Shown piece after piece: positions 17,810 to 27,300 of a DNA stretch of 64,000 nucleotides. The notes beneath the pieces are model-generated. The model was not told the DNA's origin. It made no database searches and was given only the letters and a program-made list of their open reading frames with translations. Within the stretch, counting starts at the first letter, position 1, and each line of letters opens with the position of its first letter. The DNA comes from Paractinoplanes bogorensis (lineage in GTDB: Bacteria > Actinomycetota > Actinomycetes > Mycobacteriales > Micromonosporaceae). The position numbers and the translations under genes were made by a program. The stretch spans positions 1-64,000 of the forward strand of contig NZ_JAHKKG010000016.1 of assembly GCF_018829635.1 (NCBI RefSeq), given 5' to 3'.

Positions 17810-18607
17810 ATGAGAACGACACAGAGAAACGCCGTCACTTTGACCGGTAACGCGACCGGTCAGCCGATGGTTTTCGCCCACGGGTATGGCTGCGACCAGA
17901 ACATGTGGCGCCTCGTCGCTCCGGCCTTCGCGGACTCGCACCGGCTCGTCCTTTTCGACCACGTCGGCAACGGAAAATCCGACCTGTCGGCCTATGACGA
18001 TGACCGTTACTCCTCGCTCGACGGATACGCCGACGACATCCTCGAGATCCTGCGCGACAACGATCTGTGGAACGTCGTCTTCGTCGGCCACTCGGTGAGC
18101 GCCATGATCGGCGTGCTCGCGGCGATCAAGGAGCCGGAGCGGTTCGCCCGCCTGGTGCTGATCGGCCCCTCGCCGCGCTACATCAACGAGCCCGACGAGG
18201 GCTACACCGGCGGGTTCGGCCGGGCCGACATCGAGTCGCTGCTCGACTCGCTCGACAGCAACTACCTCGGCTGGTCGAGCACGATGGCCCCGGTGATCAT
18301 GGGTAACCCCGAGCGGCCCGAGCTGGGCGAGGAACTGAACAACAGCTTCTGCCGCACCGACCCCGAGATCGCGAAGAAGTTCGCGCGGGTCACGTTCCTC
18401 TCCGACAACCGTGACGACCTGCTCAAGCTGCGGACGCCGGCCCTGATCCTCCAGTGTTCGGACGATGTGATCGCGCCCGGTGTCGTGGGTGACTACGTGC
18501 ACAAGCACACGGCCGGGAGCACCCTCGTCCAGATGAACGCGACCGGCCACTGCCCCAACCTGAGCGCCCCGGAAGAGACCATCAACGCCATGAAGGCCTG
18601 GCTGTAG
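17810..18607 (+). CDS. rsbQ: RsbQ-like alpha/beta hydrolase
   Basis: An alpha/beta hydrolase of 265 residues that closely follows Bacillus RsbQ, the partner that binds a small ligand and activates the PAS phosphatase RsbP under energy stress. The nucleophile is S95 in FVGHSVSAMIG, the acid D218 or D219 in LQCSDDVIAP, and the histidine H247 in ATGHCPNLSAPEE; these positions nearly match the Bacillus triad. The plant strigolactone/karrikin receptors share this fold. The start ATG at 17810 gives a typical family length; an in-frame upstream start at 17747 adds residues without homology. The next gene, 12 bp downstream, encodes a PAS-containing PP2C phosphatase, which supports the assignment. Confidence 0.85.
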   Translation: MRTTQRNAVTLTGNATGQPMVFAHGYGCDQNMWRLVAPAFADSHRLVLFDHVGNGKSDLSAYDDDRYSSLDGYADDILEILRDNDLWNVVFVGHSVSAMIGVLAAIKEPERFARLVLIGPSPRYINEPDEGYTGGFGRADIESLLDSLDSNYLGWSSTMAPVIMGNPERPELGEELNNSFCRTDPEIAKKFARVTFLSDNRDDLLKLRTPALILQCSDDVIAPGVVGDYVHKHTAGSTLVQMNATGHCPNLSAPEETINAMKAWL

Positions 18608-18619
18608 AAGCGGCGGACC

Positions 18620-21121
18620 GTGAGTGACTCTGGTGGGCCGGACGTGACGCAGGAGTTGCGCCCGCCCTGGGACGAAGACCCCGACGACCTGTACGACCAC
18701 GCGCCGTGCGGGTATCTGACCACGCTCCCGGACGGCACCATCGTCCGGGTCAACCAGACGTTCCTGAACTGGACGGGATACACGCGCGGCGAGCTGGTGG
18801 GCCACCGGAGATTCCGTGACCTGCTCACCTCGGGCGGGCAGATCTATCACGAGACTCACTACGCCCCGTTGCTGCGCATGCAGGACGAGGTGCACGAGCT
18901 GGCGTTCGACGTGGTCTGCTCGGACGGCCGCCAGCTGCCCACCCTGGTCAACTCGACGCTGGGCCGCGACGACGCCGGTTCGCCCAAGGCGATCCGCACG
19001 ATGGTCTTCAACGCCACCGAGCGCCGCCAGTACGAGAAGGAACTGCTGCTGGCCCGCCAGATCGCCGAGGCCTCCGAGCGCCGGGTCCGGGTGCTCCAGC
19101 AGATCGTGGCCGACCTGGCCGCGGCGCCGACCGAGGCCGAGGTGGCCGAGGCGGTGGTGCGCGCGCCGGAGTCCGCGTTCGGCGCCGCCAGCAGCAGCAT
19201 CTATCTGGTCGACGTCGAGCGTGACTGCATCGTCGCGGTGGCCTCGACCGATCCCACCACCGGCAACTGGGACGACATGCCCCGCTCCTCGCCGCGGGCG
19301 GTGGCCCGGGTCGCCGAGCGCGGCGATCTGCACGTGGTCGGCTCGGTCGCCGAGGCCCGGACGCACTTTCCCGAGCTGGTCGAGACGATGCGCCGCTCGG
19401 GCCGCAACACGGTGGTGTTGCTGCCGCTGACCACCGGCCCGGCCGACGAGAGCGCCACGGTCGAGACGCTCGGGGTGCTGGCGTTCAGCTTCAAGGGCGA
19501 GCGCCGGCTGACCGACGGCGAGCTGCGGGTGGTCCGCCTCCTCGGCCAGCAGGCGGGTCAGGCGCTCGACCGGGCCCGCCTCTACGACGACGCCAACCGG
19601 CGCGAGGAACGGGCCACGTTCCTGGCCGAGACCACCCGGTCGCTCGACGAGGTGCACCGGCTGCTGGCGCGCACCCGCCGGCTGATCGAGCGGGCGGTCC
19701 CCGAGATCGCCGACTGGGCCGAGGTCCGGCTGCACGTGGGGGCCACCCCGGTCGTCGAGGCCGGCGGCGGACCGCGGCCCGACGAGGAGCTGCTGTCCCA
19801 GCGTCTGGGCAAGGTGGCCGCGAGCGGCGAGCCGGCCTTCCCCGGCGAGGGCGACCAGCTCGACTGCTCGGTGCTGCCGCTGACCGCCCGCGGGCTGGTG
19901 CTGGGCACGCTGGCGCTGCGGATGGCGCCCGACCGGCGGGGCGCCGCGGCCGAGCGGGCCTTCCTGGTCGAGCTGGCCGACCGGGCCGGGCTGGCGCTGG
20001 AGAACGCGCGGCTCTACGAGCAGGAACGCCAGATCGCCCGGACACTGCAGCGCAGCCTGCTCGCGGGTGCGCTGCCGGGCGGTGACACCAGGTTCGCGGT
20101 CGAGACCCACTATCAGGCCGCCGCGCACGATCTCGAGGTCGGCGGGGACTGGTTCGACGCGTTCCTGATCACCAAGGACAAGCTGGCCGTGGTGGTCGGC
20201 GACGTGGTGGGCCGGGGAATAGAGGCCGCCACGACGATGGGGCAGCTGCGCAGTGCCGTACGGGCCCTGGCCGGGAACGAGAACGGCCCGGCGCGGCTGA
20301 TCGAGGGGCTGGACCGGTTCGTCGAACGGGTCGAGTCGGCGCGTATGGCCACGGTCGCCTACGTCGAGATCGACCTGCCGGCGGGCGAGGTGGCCTACTC
20401 GTGTGCCGGTCACCTGCCTCCGCTGCTGCAGGAGCCGACCGGGTCGCCGGAGTACCTGCTCCAGGCCCGCTCGGCCCCGCTCGGGTCGCGGGCCGGCAAC
20501 ACGGTGCGCACCGAGCACCGCCGCCGGCTCCCACCGGGCAGCCGGTTGCTGCTCTACACCGACGGCCTCATCGAACGCCGCACCCGCCCCATCGACAAGG
20601 GCTTCGAGCTGCTCGCCCGCGAATATGCGCGGCGGCGGGACGCGCCGCTGCAGGGCCTGGCCGCCGGTCTGGCCGACACCCTGGTCGGCCGCGACCACAG
20701 CGACGACGTCTGCATGCTCTGCCTGACGCTGGGCACCGAGGAACGCATCGAGCGCACGATCGGCGCCGACCGGATGCAGATCGCCCTACTGCGGGCCGAC
20801 CTGCGCGCCTGGCTGGTCGCCCACGGCGTGGAAGCGGAGTGCCGCGACGCCGTGCTGCTGGCGTGTTCCGAGGCGGTGGCCAACGCGATCGAGCACGGCT
20901 ATCGTGACGATCCGTTCGGGATGATCGATGTCGTGGCCACGGTGACCGACGACGCGGTCGAGGTGCGGGTGACCGACCGCGGCACCTGGCGCGGGCCGGT
21001 CACCGACGTGGCCCGCGGCCGGGGGCTGCAGCTGATCCGGGAATCGATGGATCAGGTGCTCTTCGACCGCGGCGACGGCACCACGGTCACCATGCGCAGG
21101 GGCCGCCAGGAGGCGTCGTAA
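18620..21121 (+). CDS. RsbP-like sensor phosphatase: PAS-GAF-GAF-PP2C(SpoIIE)-HATPase
   Basis: A cytoplasmic protein of 833 residues. A PAS domain (about 22-130) comes first, then a helical linker, two GAF domains (about 160-325 and 335-470), a PP2C/SpoIIE phosphatase (about 490-700) and an RsbW-like ATPase (about 715-830). The phosphatase keeps its metal aspartates (VGGDWFDAF, VVGDVVGRG, TDGLIERR, HSDDVCML). The ATPase keeps the N box (SEAVANAIEHGY) and G boxes (VTDRGTW, GRGLQLI). It should both dephosphorylate a STAS anti-anti-sigma factor and carry a kinase or anti-sigma module. It starts at GTG 18620, and its TAA overlaps the ATG of the STAS gene by one base. The gene symbol is withheld because the fusion differs from Bacillus RsbP. 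Confidence 0.88.
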   Translation: MSDSGGPDVTQELRPPWDEDPDDLYDHAPCGYLTTLPDGTIVRVNQTFLNWTGYTRGELVGHRRFRDLLTSGGQIYHETHYAPLLRMQDEVHELAFDVVCSDGRQLPTLVNSTLGRDDAGSPKAIRTMVFNATERRQYEKELLLARQIAEASERRVRVLQQIVADLAAAPTEAEVAEAVVRAPESAFGAASSSIYLVDVERDCIVAVASTDPTTGNWDDMPRSSPRAVARVAERGDLHVVGSVAEARTHFPELVETMRRSGRNTVVLLPLTTGPADESATVETLGVLAFSFKGERRLTDGELRVVRLLGQQAGQALDRARLYDDANRREERATFLAETTRSLDEVHRLLARTRRLIERAVPEIADWAEVRLHVGATPVVEAGGGPRPDEELLSQRLGKVAASGEPAFPGEGDQLDCSVLPLTARGLVLGTLALRMAPDRRGAAAERAFLVELADRAGLALENARLYEQERQIARTLQRSLLAGALPGGDTRFAVETHYQAAAHDLEVGGDWFDAFLITKDKLAVVVGDVVGRGIEAATTMGQLRSAVRALAGNENGPARLIEGLDRFVERVESARMATVAYVEIDLPAGEVAYSCAGHLPPLLQEPTGSPEYLLQARSAPLGSRAGNTVRTEHRRRLPPGSRLLLYTDGLIERRTRPIDKGFELLAREYARRRDAPLQGLAAGLADTLVGRDHSDDVCMLCLTLGTEERIERTIGADRMQIALLRADLRAWLVAHGVEAECRDAVLLACSEAVANAIEHGYRDDPFGMIDVVATVTDDAVEVRVTDRGTWRGPVTDVARGRGLQLIRESMDQVLFDRGDGTTVTMRRGRQEAS

Positions 21122-21504
21122 TGGAGTTCACGCGCGGTGGCCTTCCGGTGCCGACGGGGCAGCTGGAGCGGTGGGTCACCTTCTCGCGGTTCGGTGACGC
21201 CGAGCTCGTCTCGCTGAGCGGCGAGATCGACCTGGCCAACGCGCCCGAGATCGGCAAGGCGATCGTCGAGCGGATCCAGAAGGCCGGCAAGGTGCTGATC
21301 GACCTGACCACCGTCTCGTTCCTCGACAGCGCCGGGGTACGCCTGCTCGACGCGTTGATCGGTGATCTCAACGAGCACGGCAAGCCCACCCGGCTCGTGG
21401 TCGGGGAGTCGGGGGCGGCCCGGATGACCCTCCAGCTGTGCGCCTTCCGCGAGGACGTGCTGGCCACCGATCTGGACCGGGCGGCAGCGGAGATCGGCGG
21501 GTAG
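21121..21504 (+). CDS. STAS-domain anti-anti-sigma factor
   Basis: A 127-residue protein of the SpoIIAA/RsbV family. The phosphorylatable serine is S70 in the hallmark FLDSAGVRLLDAL, and the SLSGEIDLANAPE strand-helix is intact. When unphosphorylated, such proteins sequester an anti-sigma kinase and free a sigma factor. It is translationally coupled to the upstream phosphatase/ATPase (TAATG), which is the likely enzyme pair acting on S70. No sigma factor gene lies in the window, so the target is elsewhere or the output is different. Confidence 0.9.
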   Translation: MEFTRGGLPVPTGQLERWVTFSRFGDAELVSLSGEIDLANAPEIGKAIVERIQKAGKVLIDLTTVSFLDSAGVRLLDALIGDLNEHGKPTRLVVGESGAARMTLQLCAFREDVLATDLDRAAAEIGG

Positions 21505-21523
21505 CCGCGTACCCTAGAGGCCC

Positions 21524-23467
21524 ATGAGCGTACGTTCCGTCTTCCCGCAGCTCGAGCAGCTGCTGCCCCGGGTCAGCAAGCCGATCCAGTACGTGGGCGG
21601 CGAGCTCGGCGCCGTCGTCAAGGACTGGGACGCCACCACGGTGCGGTGGGCTTTGATGTATCCCGACGCATACGAGGTGGGCCTGCCCAACCAGGGCGTC
21701 CAGATCCTCTACGAGGTGCTCAACGAGCAGGCCGACGTGCTGGCCGAGCGCACCTACGCGGTGTGGCCCGACCTCGAGGCCCTCATGAAGGAGCACGGCG
21801 TCCCGCAGTTCACGGTCGACGCGCACCGCCCGGTCCGGGCGTTCGACGTGCTCGGCCTGTCCTTCGCGACCGAGCTCGGCTACACCAACATGTTCTCCGC
21901 CCTCGACCTGGCCGGCATCCCGATCGACAGCGCCGACCGCGGCGACGACGACCCGATCGTCCTCGCCGGCGGCCACGCCAGCTTCAACCCCGAACCGATC
22001 GCCGACTTCATCGACGCCGCCGTGCTCGGCGACGGCGAGGAGGCCGTCCTCGAGATCACCGGCATCATCCGGGAGTGGAAGGCCGAGGGCCGCCCGGGTG
22101 GCCGCGACGAGCTGCTGCTGCGCCTGGCCCGCACCGAGAGCATCTACGTCCCGCGCTTCTACGACGTCGACTACCTGCCCGACGGCCGCATCCAGCGCGT
22201 GGTGCCCAACCGGCCCGACGTGCCGTTCCGGGTCGCCAAGCGCACGACGATGGACCTCGACGCGTGGCCCTACCCCAAGAAGCCGCTGGTACCGCTGGCC
22301 GAGACGGTCCACGAGCGCTATGCGGTGGAGATCTTCCGCGGCTGCACCCGGGGCTGCCGGTTCTGCCAGGCCGGCATGATCACCCGCCCGGTCCGGGAGC
22401 GGTCGATCACCACGGTCGGCCAGATGATCAAGGACGGGCTCGAATACTCCGGATTCACCGAGGTCGGCCTGCTCTCGCTGTCCAGCGCCGACCACTCCGA
22501 GATCGGTGACATGTGCTCCGGCCTGGCCGAGCAGTATTCCGGCACCAACGTCTCGCTCTCGCTGCCCTCGACCCGGGTCGACGCGTTCAACATCGACCTG
22601 GCCCAGGAGCTGTCGAAGAACGGGCGCCGCACCGGCCTGACCTTCGCGCCCGAGGGTGGCTCCGAGCGCATCCGCAAGGTCATCAACAAGATGGTGACCG
22701 AGGAAGACCTGATCCGGACGGTCGTCACCGCCTACTCCAACGGCTGGCGGCAGGTGAAGCTCTACTTCATGTGCGGCCTGCCCACCGAGACCGACGAGGA
22801 CGTGCTGCAGATCGGCCGGATGGCCCACGAGGTGATCAAGGCCGGCCGCATCGCCGCCAACAGCAAGGACATCCGCTGCACGGTGTCGATCGGCGGGTTC
22901 GTGCCCAAGCCGCACACCCCGTTCCAGTGGGCGCCGATGGAGCGTCCCGAGGTCATCGACGCGCGCCTCCAGATGCTCAAGCAGGAGATCAACTCGGACC
23001 GCTCGCTGGGCCGGGCGATCGGCTACCGCTACCACGACGGCGAGCCCTCGCTGATCGAGGGACTGCTCTCGCGCGGCGACCGCCGGGTGGGCACGGTCAT
23101 CCGCCGGGTCTGGGAAAAGGGCGGCCGCTTCGACGGGTGGAGCGAGCACTTCTCCTACGCGCGCTGGGTCGAGTCGTGCGCCGAGGTGCTCCCGCAGTTC
23201 GGGGTCGACCTCGACTGGTTCACGACCCGCGAGCGCGAGCAGTCCGAGGTGCTGCCCTGGGACCACCTCGACTCGGGCCTCGACAAAGACTGGCTCTGGC
23301 AGGACTGGCAGGACTCCCTGACCGAGTACGAGCAGGACGACTGCCGCTGGACCCCGTGCTTCGACTGCGGTGTCTGCCCGTCGATGGACACCGAGATCCA
23401 GATCGGTCCCACCGGCAAGAAGCTGCTGCCGCTGACCCCGGTCACCTCGATGCGGATGCCGGTCTGA
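21524..23467 (+). CDS. B12-binding-like radical SAM protein (TIGR03960 type)
   Basis: A 647-residue radical SAM protein. The cluster motif is C274-x3-C278-x2-C281 (FRGCTRGCRFCQAG), preceded by a cobalamin-binding-like N-terminal domain with the YPDAYEVGLPNQG entry. The C-terminal CFDCGVC motif may bind a further metal. It pairs with the next gene, one base downstream, as in other actinobacteria where the pair precedes rne/rplU. The reaction is not established for this family; roles in tRNA or ribosome-linked modification have been suggested by its context. Confidence 0.9.
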   Translation: MSVRSVFPQLEQLLPRVSKPIQYVGGELGAVVKDWDATTVRWALMYPDAYEVGLPNQGVQILYEVLNEQADVLAERTYAVWPDLEALMKEHGVPQFTVDAHRPVRAFDVLGLSFATELGYTNMFSALDLAGIPIDSADRGDDDPIVLAGGHASFNPEPIADFIDAAVLGDGEEAVLEITGIIREWKAEGRPGGRDELLLRLARTESIYVPRFYDVDYLPDGRIQRVVPNRPDVPFRVAKRTTMDLDAWPYPKKPLVPLAETVHERYAVEIFRGCTRGCRFCQAGMITRPVRERSITTVGQMIKDGLEYSGFTEVGLLSLSSADHSEIGDMCSGLAEQYSGTNVSLSLPSTRVDAFNIDLAQELSKNGRRTGLTFAPEGGSERIRKVINKMVTEEDLIRTVVTAYSNGWRQVKLYFMCGLPTETDEDVLQIGRMAHEVIKAGRIAANSKDIRCTVSIGGFVPKPHTPFQWAPMERPEVIDARLQMLKQEINSDRSLGRAIGYRYHDGEPSLIEGLLSRGDRRVGTVIRRVWEKGGRFDGWSEHFSYARWVESCAEVLPQFGVDLDWFTTREREQSEVLPWDHLDSGLDKDWLWQDWQDSLTEYEQDDCRWTPCFDCGVCPSMDTEIQIGPTGKKLLPLTPVTSMRMPV

Positions 23468-23468
23468 C

Positions 23469-24236
23469 ATGGCCAAGAATCAGCCCGTCGGCGGTCAGGC
23501 CCCGGTCGTCCAGCGCATCCGCATCCGCTACGCCAAGCGGGGCCCGCTGCGCTTCACCTCGCATCGTGACTTCGCCCGCGCGTTCGAGCGGGGTCTGCAG
23601 CGGGCCGGTGTGCCCATCGCCTACTCGCAGGGCTTCACCCCCCACCCCAAGATTTCGTACGCGAGTGCGGCGCCCACCGGTGTCGGCAGCGAGGCGGAAT
23701 ACCTGGAGATCGGTCTGCAGCGCGAGGTCGACCCGGCCGATCTGCGTATCGCGCTCGACGCCGCGCTCTCCCCGGGGCTCGACATCGTCGACGCGGTGGT
23801 GGCCGGGACGGGCAGCCTGGCCGACCGGATCGACGCCTCGCACTGGCTCGTGGAACTTCCTTCGGTCGATCCGGCCGACGCCGCAGCCGCCGTCAAAGCC
23901 TTCACCGAACTCGACGAAGTGCTGGTCGAGCGCATGACGAAGCAGGGCCGGCGCTCGTTCGACGCCCGGCAGGCAGTGACGAGCATCGCTGTCGTGGAGC
24001 AGTCCGGCCGACCTTCCGAGGCGGACGGCGCACCGTGTGCGATAATCGACCTTGTCGTACGACTGGTGACGCCCGCCGTACGTCCCGATGACGTCCTTTC
24101 CGGCCTGCGCGTGGCGGCGGGCCTGGAGCCGCCGGTGCCCGCGAGGGTGACCCGGCTGGCCCAGGGCACGCTCACCGCGCAGGGGGAGATCGTCGATCCG
24201 TTGGACGCGGATCGCGAGCCGGCCCTTCCGGGGTAA
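23469..24236 (+). CDS. radical SAM-associated protein, DUF2344 (TIGR03936)
   Basis: A 255-residue protein carrying the DUF2344 pattern: RIRYAKRGPLRFTSHRDFAR at the start, then AGVPIAYSQGFTPHPKISYA. In many genomes this domain is fused to, or directly follows, the TIGR03960 radical SAM protein, as here with a 1-bp gap. It probably acts as a partner subunit. The ATG at 23469 fits; a terminator hairpin follows the stop. Confidence 0.9.
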   Translation: MAKNQPVGGQAPVVQRIRIRYAKRGPLRFTSHRDFARAFERGLQRAGVPIAYSQGFTPHPKISYASAAPTGVGSEAEYLEIGLQREVDPADLRIALDAALSPGLDIVDAVVAGTGSLADRIDASHWLVELPSVDPADAAAAVKAFTELDEVLVERMTKQGRRSFDARQAVTSIAVVEQSGRPSEADGAPCAIIDLVVRLVTPAVRPDDVLSGLRVAAGLEPPVPARVTRLAQGTLTAQGEIVDPLDADREPALPG

Positions 24237-24251
24237 GGACTGCTTCATCGG

Positions 24252-24277
24252 CGGGCGCCAGCGGCAGCCGGCGCCCG
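24252..24277 (+). terminator. terminator hairpin after the radical SAM pair
   Basis: A perfect 8-bp stem (24252-24259 with 24270-24277) with a 10-nt loop follows the DUF2344 gene by 15 bp, then a TTGAC tail. It separates this operon from rne. Confidence 0.6.
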
Positions 24278-24308
24278 TTGACAGACTTCGGCAGCCCGTC
24301 CGTTCATT
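24278..24308 (+). promoter_or_regulatory. possible rne promoter
   Basis: A perfect -35 hexamer TTGACA lies at 24278-24283, directly after the terminator stem. The best -10 at 17-19 bp spacing is poor (TTCATT at 24303). A start here would give a leader of about 75 nt before rne. Confidence 0.3.
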
Positions 24309-24389
24309 CGGCGGGACCGAAAAACTTGCGGCGACCCTGCGTGGCAGCGCTCAAACGCGCCCGGGGCCGCCAGAACTGGAGAGCGCCCC

Positions 24390-27300
24390 ATGCTCGATAA
24401 CGAGCCCCGAGACACCTCGGGAGAACAGGGCGGTGAAGCGGGCGGAACCACTCCGCCCGAGACCGCCGCCGTCACCACCCCTGCGCGCCGCACGCGTGCA
24501 CCGCGACGCAAGGCCGCGGCACCCGCGGCCGAGGCTCCGGCCGACACGTCCGGTGCCGAGCCGGCCGCCGACGCCGCCCCGGGTTCGTCCGACCCGGCGG
24601 CCGACGAGGCGCCGGTGCCCGCCAAGAAGGCGACCCGCAGCCGGCGTAAGGCCGTGCCGGCGGCTGCTCCCGCCGTGACGCCGGAGGATGCCGAGGCGGC
24701 TGTGGCCGCTGAGAACGCCGCTTCCGCGGAGGCGGCACCGCCGGTCAAGGCGACCCGGGCCCGCCGGAAGAAGGCGGCCCCCGCCGTGGCGGCGGAGGAG
24801 CCGGCGGTCGCCGAGACCCCAGCCGTCGCGGAAGCCCCAGCCGTCGCGGAAGCCCCAGCCGTCGCGGAAGTCCCGGTTGCCGCGGACGCCCCGGCGGTCG
24901 CCGAGACTCCGGCCGAGCCGGTCCGGGTCGAGGCCCTGGTCGAGGGCGAGGAGCCGGCCGTCGAGGAACCGGACGCCGAAGGCACCCCGATCATCGGGGT
25001 CATCCCGCTCGACACCGACTTCGTCGAGGAGACGCCGGCCCCGCGCCGGGGACGCCGTGCCGCGGCCCTGCCGCCGGCCGTGCTGTTCATGCCGCCCGAC
25101 CCGACCGAGGCCACCCCGCCCCCGCCGGCCCGGCGCACCCGCCGCGGTGCCGCCGCCGTGCCCGCGGTGGCCGCCGAGACCCCGGCCGAGACTCCGGCCG
25201 TCACCGAGGCCGAGGCCGGGGTCGCCGAACTGCCGGTCGCCGTCGAGGAACCGGCCGAGACCACCCGGCGCAGCCGTCGCCGCCGCCGCGGTGCGGCCGA
25301 CGACGCCGAGCCGGCCGCCGCCGAGGTGACCGCTCCGCCGATCGAGGAGCCGGTCGACGAGACCGACGAGAGCGCGGACGACGTCGAGGACGGCGTCGAC
25401 GACGAGAACGAGGACGACGAGGACGGCGCCGCGGGTCGCCGGCGCCGCCGTCGGGGCCGCCGTGGCCGCGGCCGGGGCAAGGGTCCCGCCGAGGACGGCG
25501 AGCAGGACGAAGCCGAGGACGGCGCCGAGGCGTCGGCCGATGAGGAGTCCGAGGACGACGAGGAGTCCGACGACGGCGAGGGCGTGACCCGCCGCCGCCG
25601 GCGCCGGCGTCGCAAGGGCTCGAGCGGTGACGCCGAGACCGGCGGCATCGAGGACGGCGTGCACACCGTCGTCCGGGTGCGCGAGCCCCGGCGGACCGAC
25701 GAGGTGCAGGGCGTCTCCGGCTCGACCCGGCTCGAGGCCAAGCGCCAGCGCCGCCGCGACGGCCGCGAGCAGCGCCGGACCCGTCCGCCGATCCTGAGCG
25801 AGTCGGAGTTCCTGGCCCGTCGTGAGGCGGTCGACCGGGTGATGGTCGTACGGCAGAAGCCCGACCGGACCCAGATCGCCGTGATGGAAGACGGCATCCT
25901 GGTCGAGCACTACGTGTCGCGCAGCACGTCCGGCACGATGGTCGGCAACGTCTACCTCGGCAAGGTGCAGAACGTGCTGCCGAGCATGGAGGCGGCGTTC
26001 GTCGACATCGGCCGGGGCCGCAACGCGGTGCTCTACGCCGGCGAGGTCAACTGGGACGCGACCGGGCTCGAGGGCCGGGCCCGCTCGATCGAGCAGGCGC
26101 TGCGCTCCGGCGACTCGGTGCTGGTGCAGGTGACCAAGGACCCGATCGGGCACAAGGGCGCCCGGCTGAGCAGCCACATCGCGCTCAGCGGCCGCCACCT
26201 GGTCTACGTGCCGAACGGCAACGCGTCCGGGATCAGCCGCAAGCTGCCCGACACCGAGCGCAAGCGCCTGCGGGACGTGCTGAAGAAGCTCGTGCCGGAC
26301 GGCGCCGGCGTGATCGTGCGGACGGCGGCCGAGGGCGCCAGCGAGGACGATCTGGCCCGCGACGTCAAGCGGCTGCAGGCGCAGTGGGAGGAGATCCAGC
26401 GCAAGTCGGCCGAGGGCCACGCGCCGGTCGCCCTCTCGGAGGAGCCCGACCTGGTCATCCGGGTCGTGCGGGACCTGTTCAACGAGGACTTCCGTGAGCT
26501 CATCGTGCAGGGCGACTCGGCGTACGGGGAACTCGAGAACTATCTGAACTCCGTGTCGCCTGACCTGCTCGAGCGCATGCACCGCTACACGGGCACCGGG
26601 GACGTCTTCGCCGACAAGCGCATCGACGAGCAGATCCTCAAGGGCCTGGACCGCAAGGTGTTCCTGCCCTCGGGCGGCCACCTGGTCTTCGACCGCACCG
26701 AGGCGATGACCGTGGTCGACGTCAACACCGGTAAGTACACCGGGGCCGGCGGCAACCTCGAGGAGACGGTGACCCGCAACAACCTCGAGGCGGCGGAGGA
26801 GATCGTCCGGCAGCTGCGGCTGCGGGACCTCGGCGGCATCGTGGTCATCGACTTCATCGACATGGTGCTCGAGAGCAACCGCGAGCTGGTGCTGCGGCGG
26901 CTCACCGAGTGCCTGGGCCGCGACCGCACCAAGCACCAGGTCACCGAGATCACCTCGCTGGGTCTGGTGCAGATGACCCGCAAGCGGATCGGGTCGGGCC
27001 TGCTCGAGGCGTTCAGCGAGACCTGTGACCACTGCAAGGGCCGCGGCGTGATGATCCACACCGAGCCGGTGCCCGAGAAGCGGACCAACGGCGGCTCCAA
27101 CGGTGGCGCCGGCAACCAGGTCAAGGCGGTCGCCGCGGCGCCTGCGCGGACCGAGTCGGCTCCGGCCGCCCAGCAGCAGCCGGCGAGCAGCAAGTCGCGG
27201 CGCCGTCGTGGTGGCGGTGGCGGTGACCCCGTTGCCGAGGCACCGTCCGAGGCGCTCGAAGTCGCGCCGCCCGCTCAGCCCGAGACCGCTCAGCCCGAGA

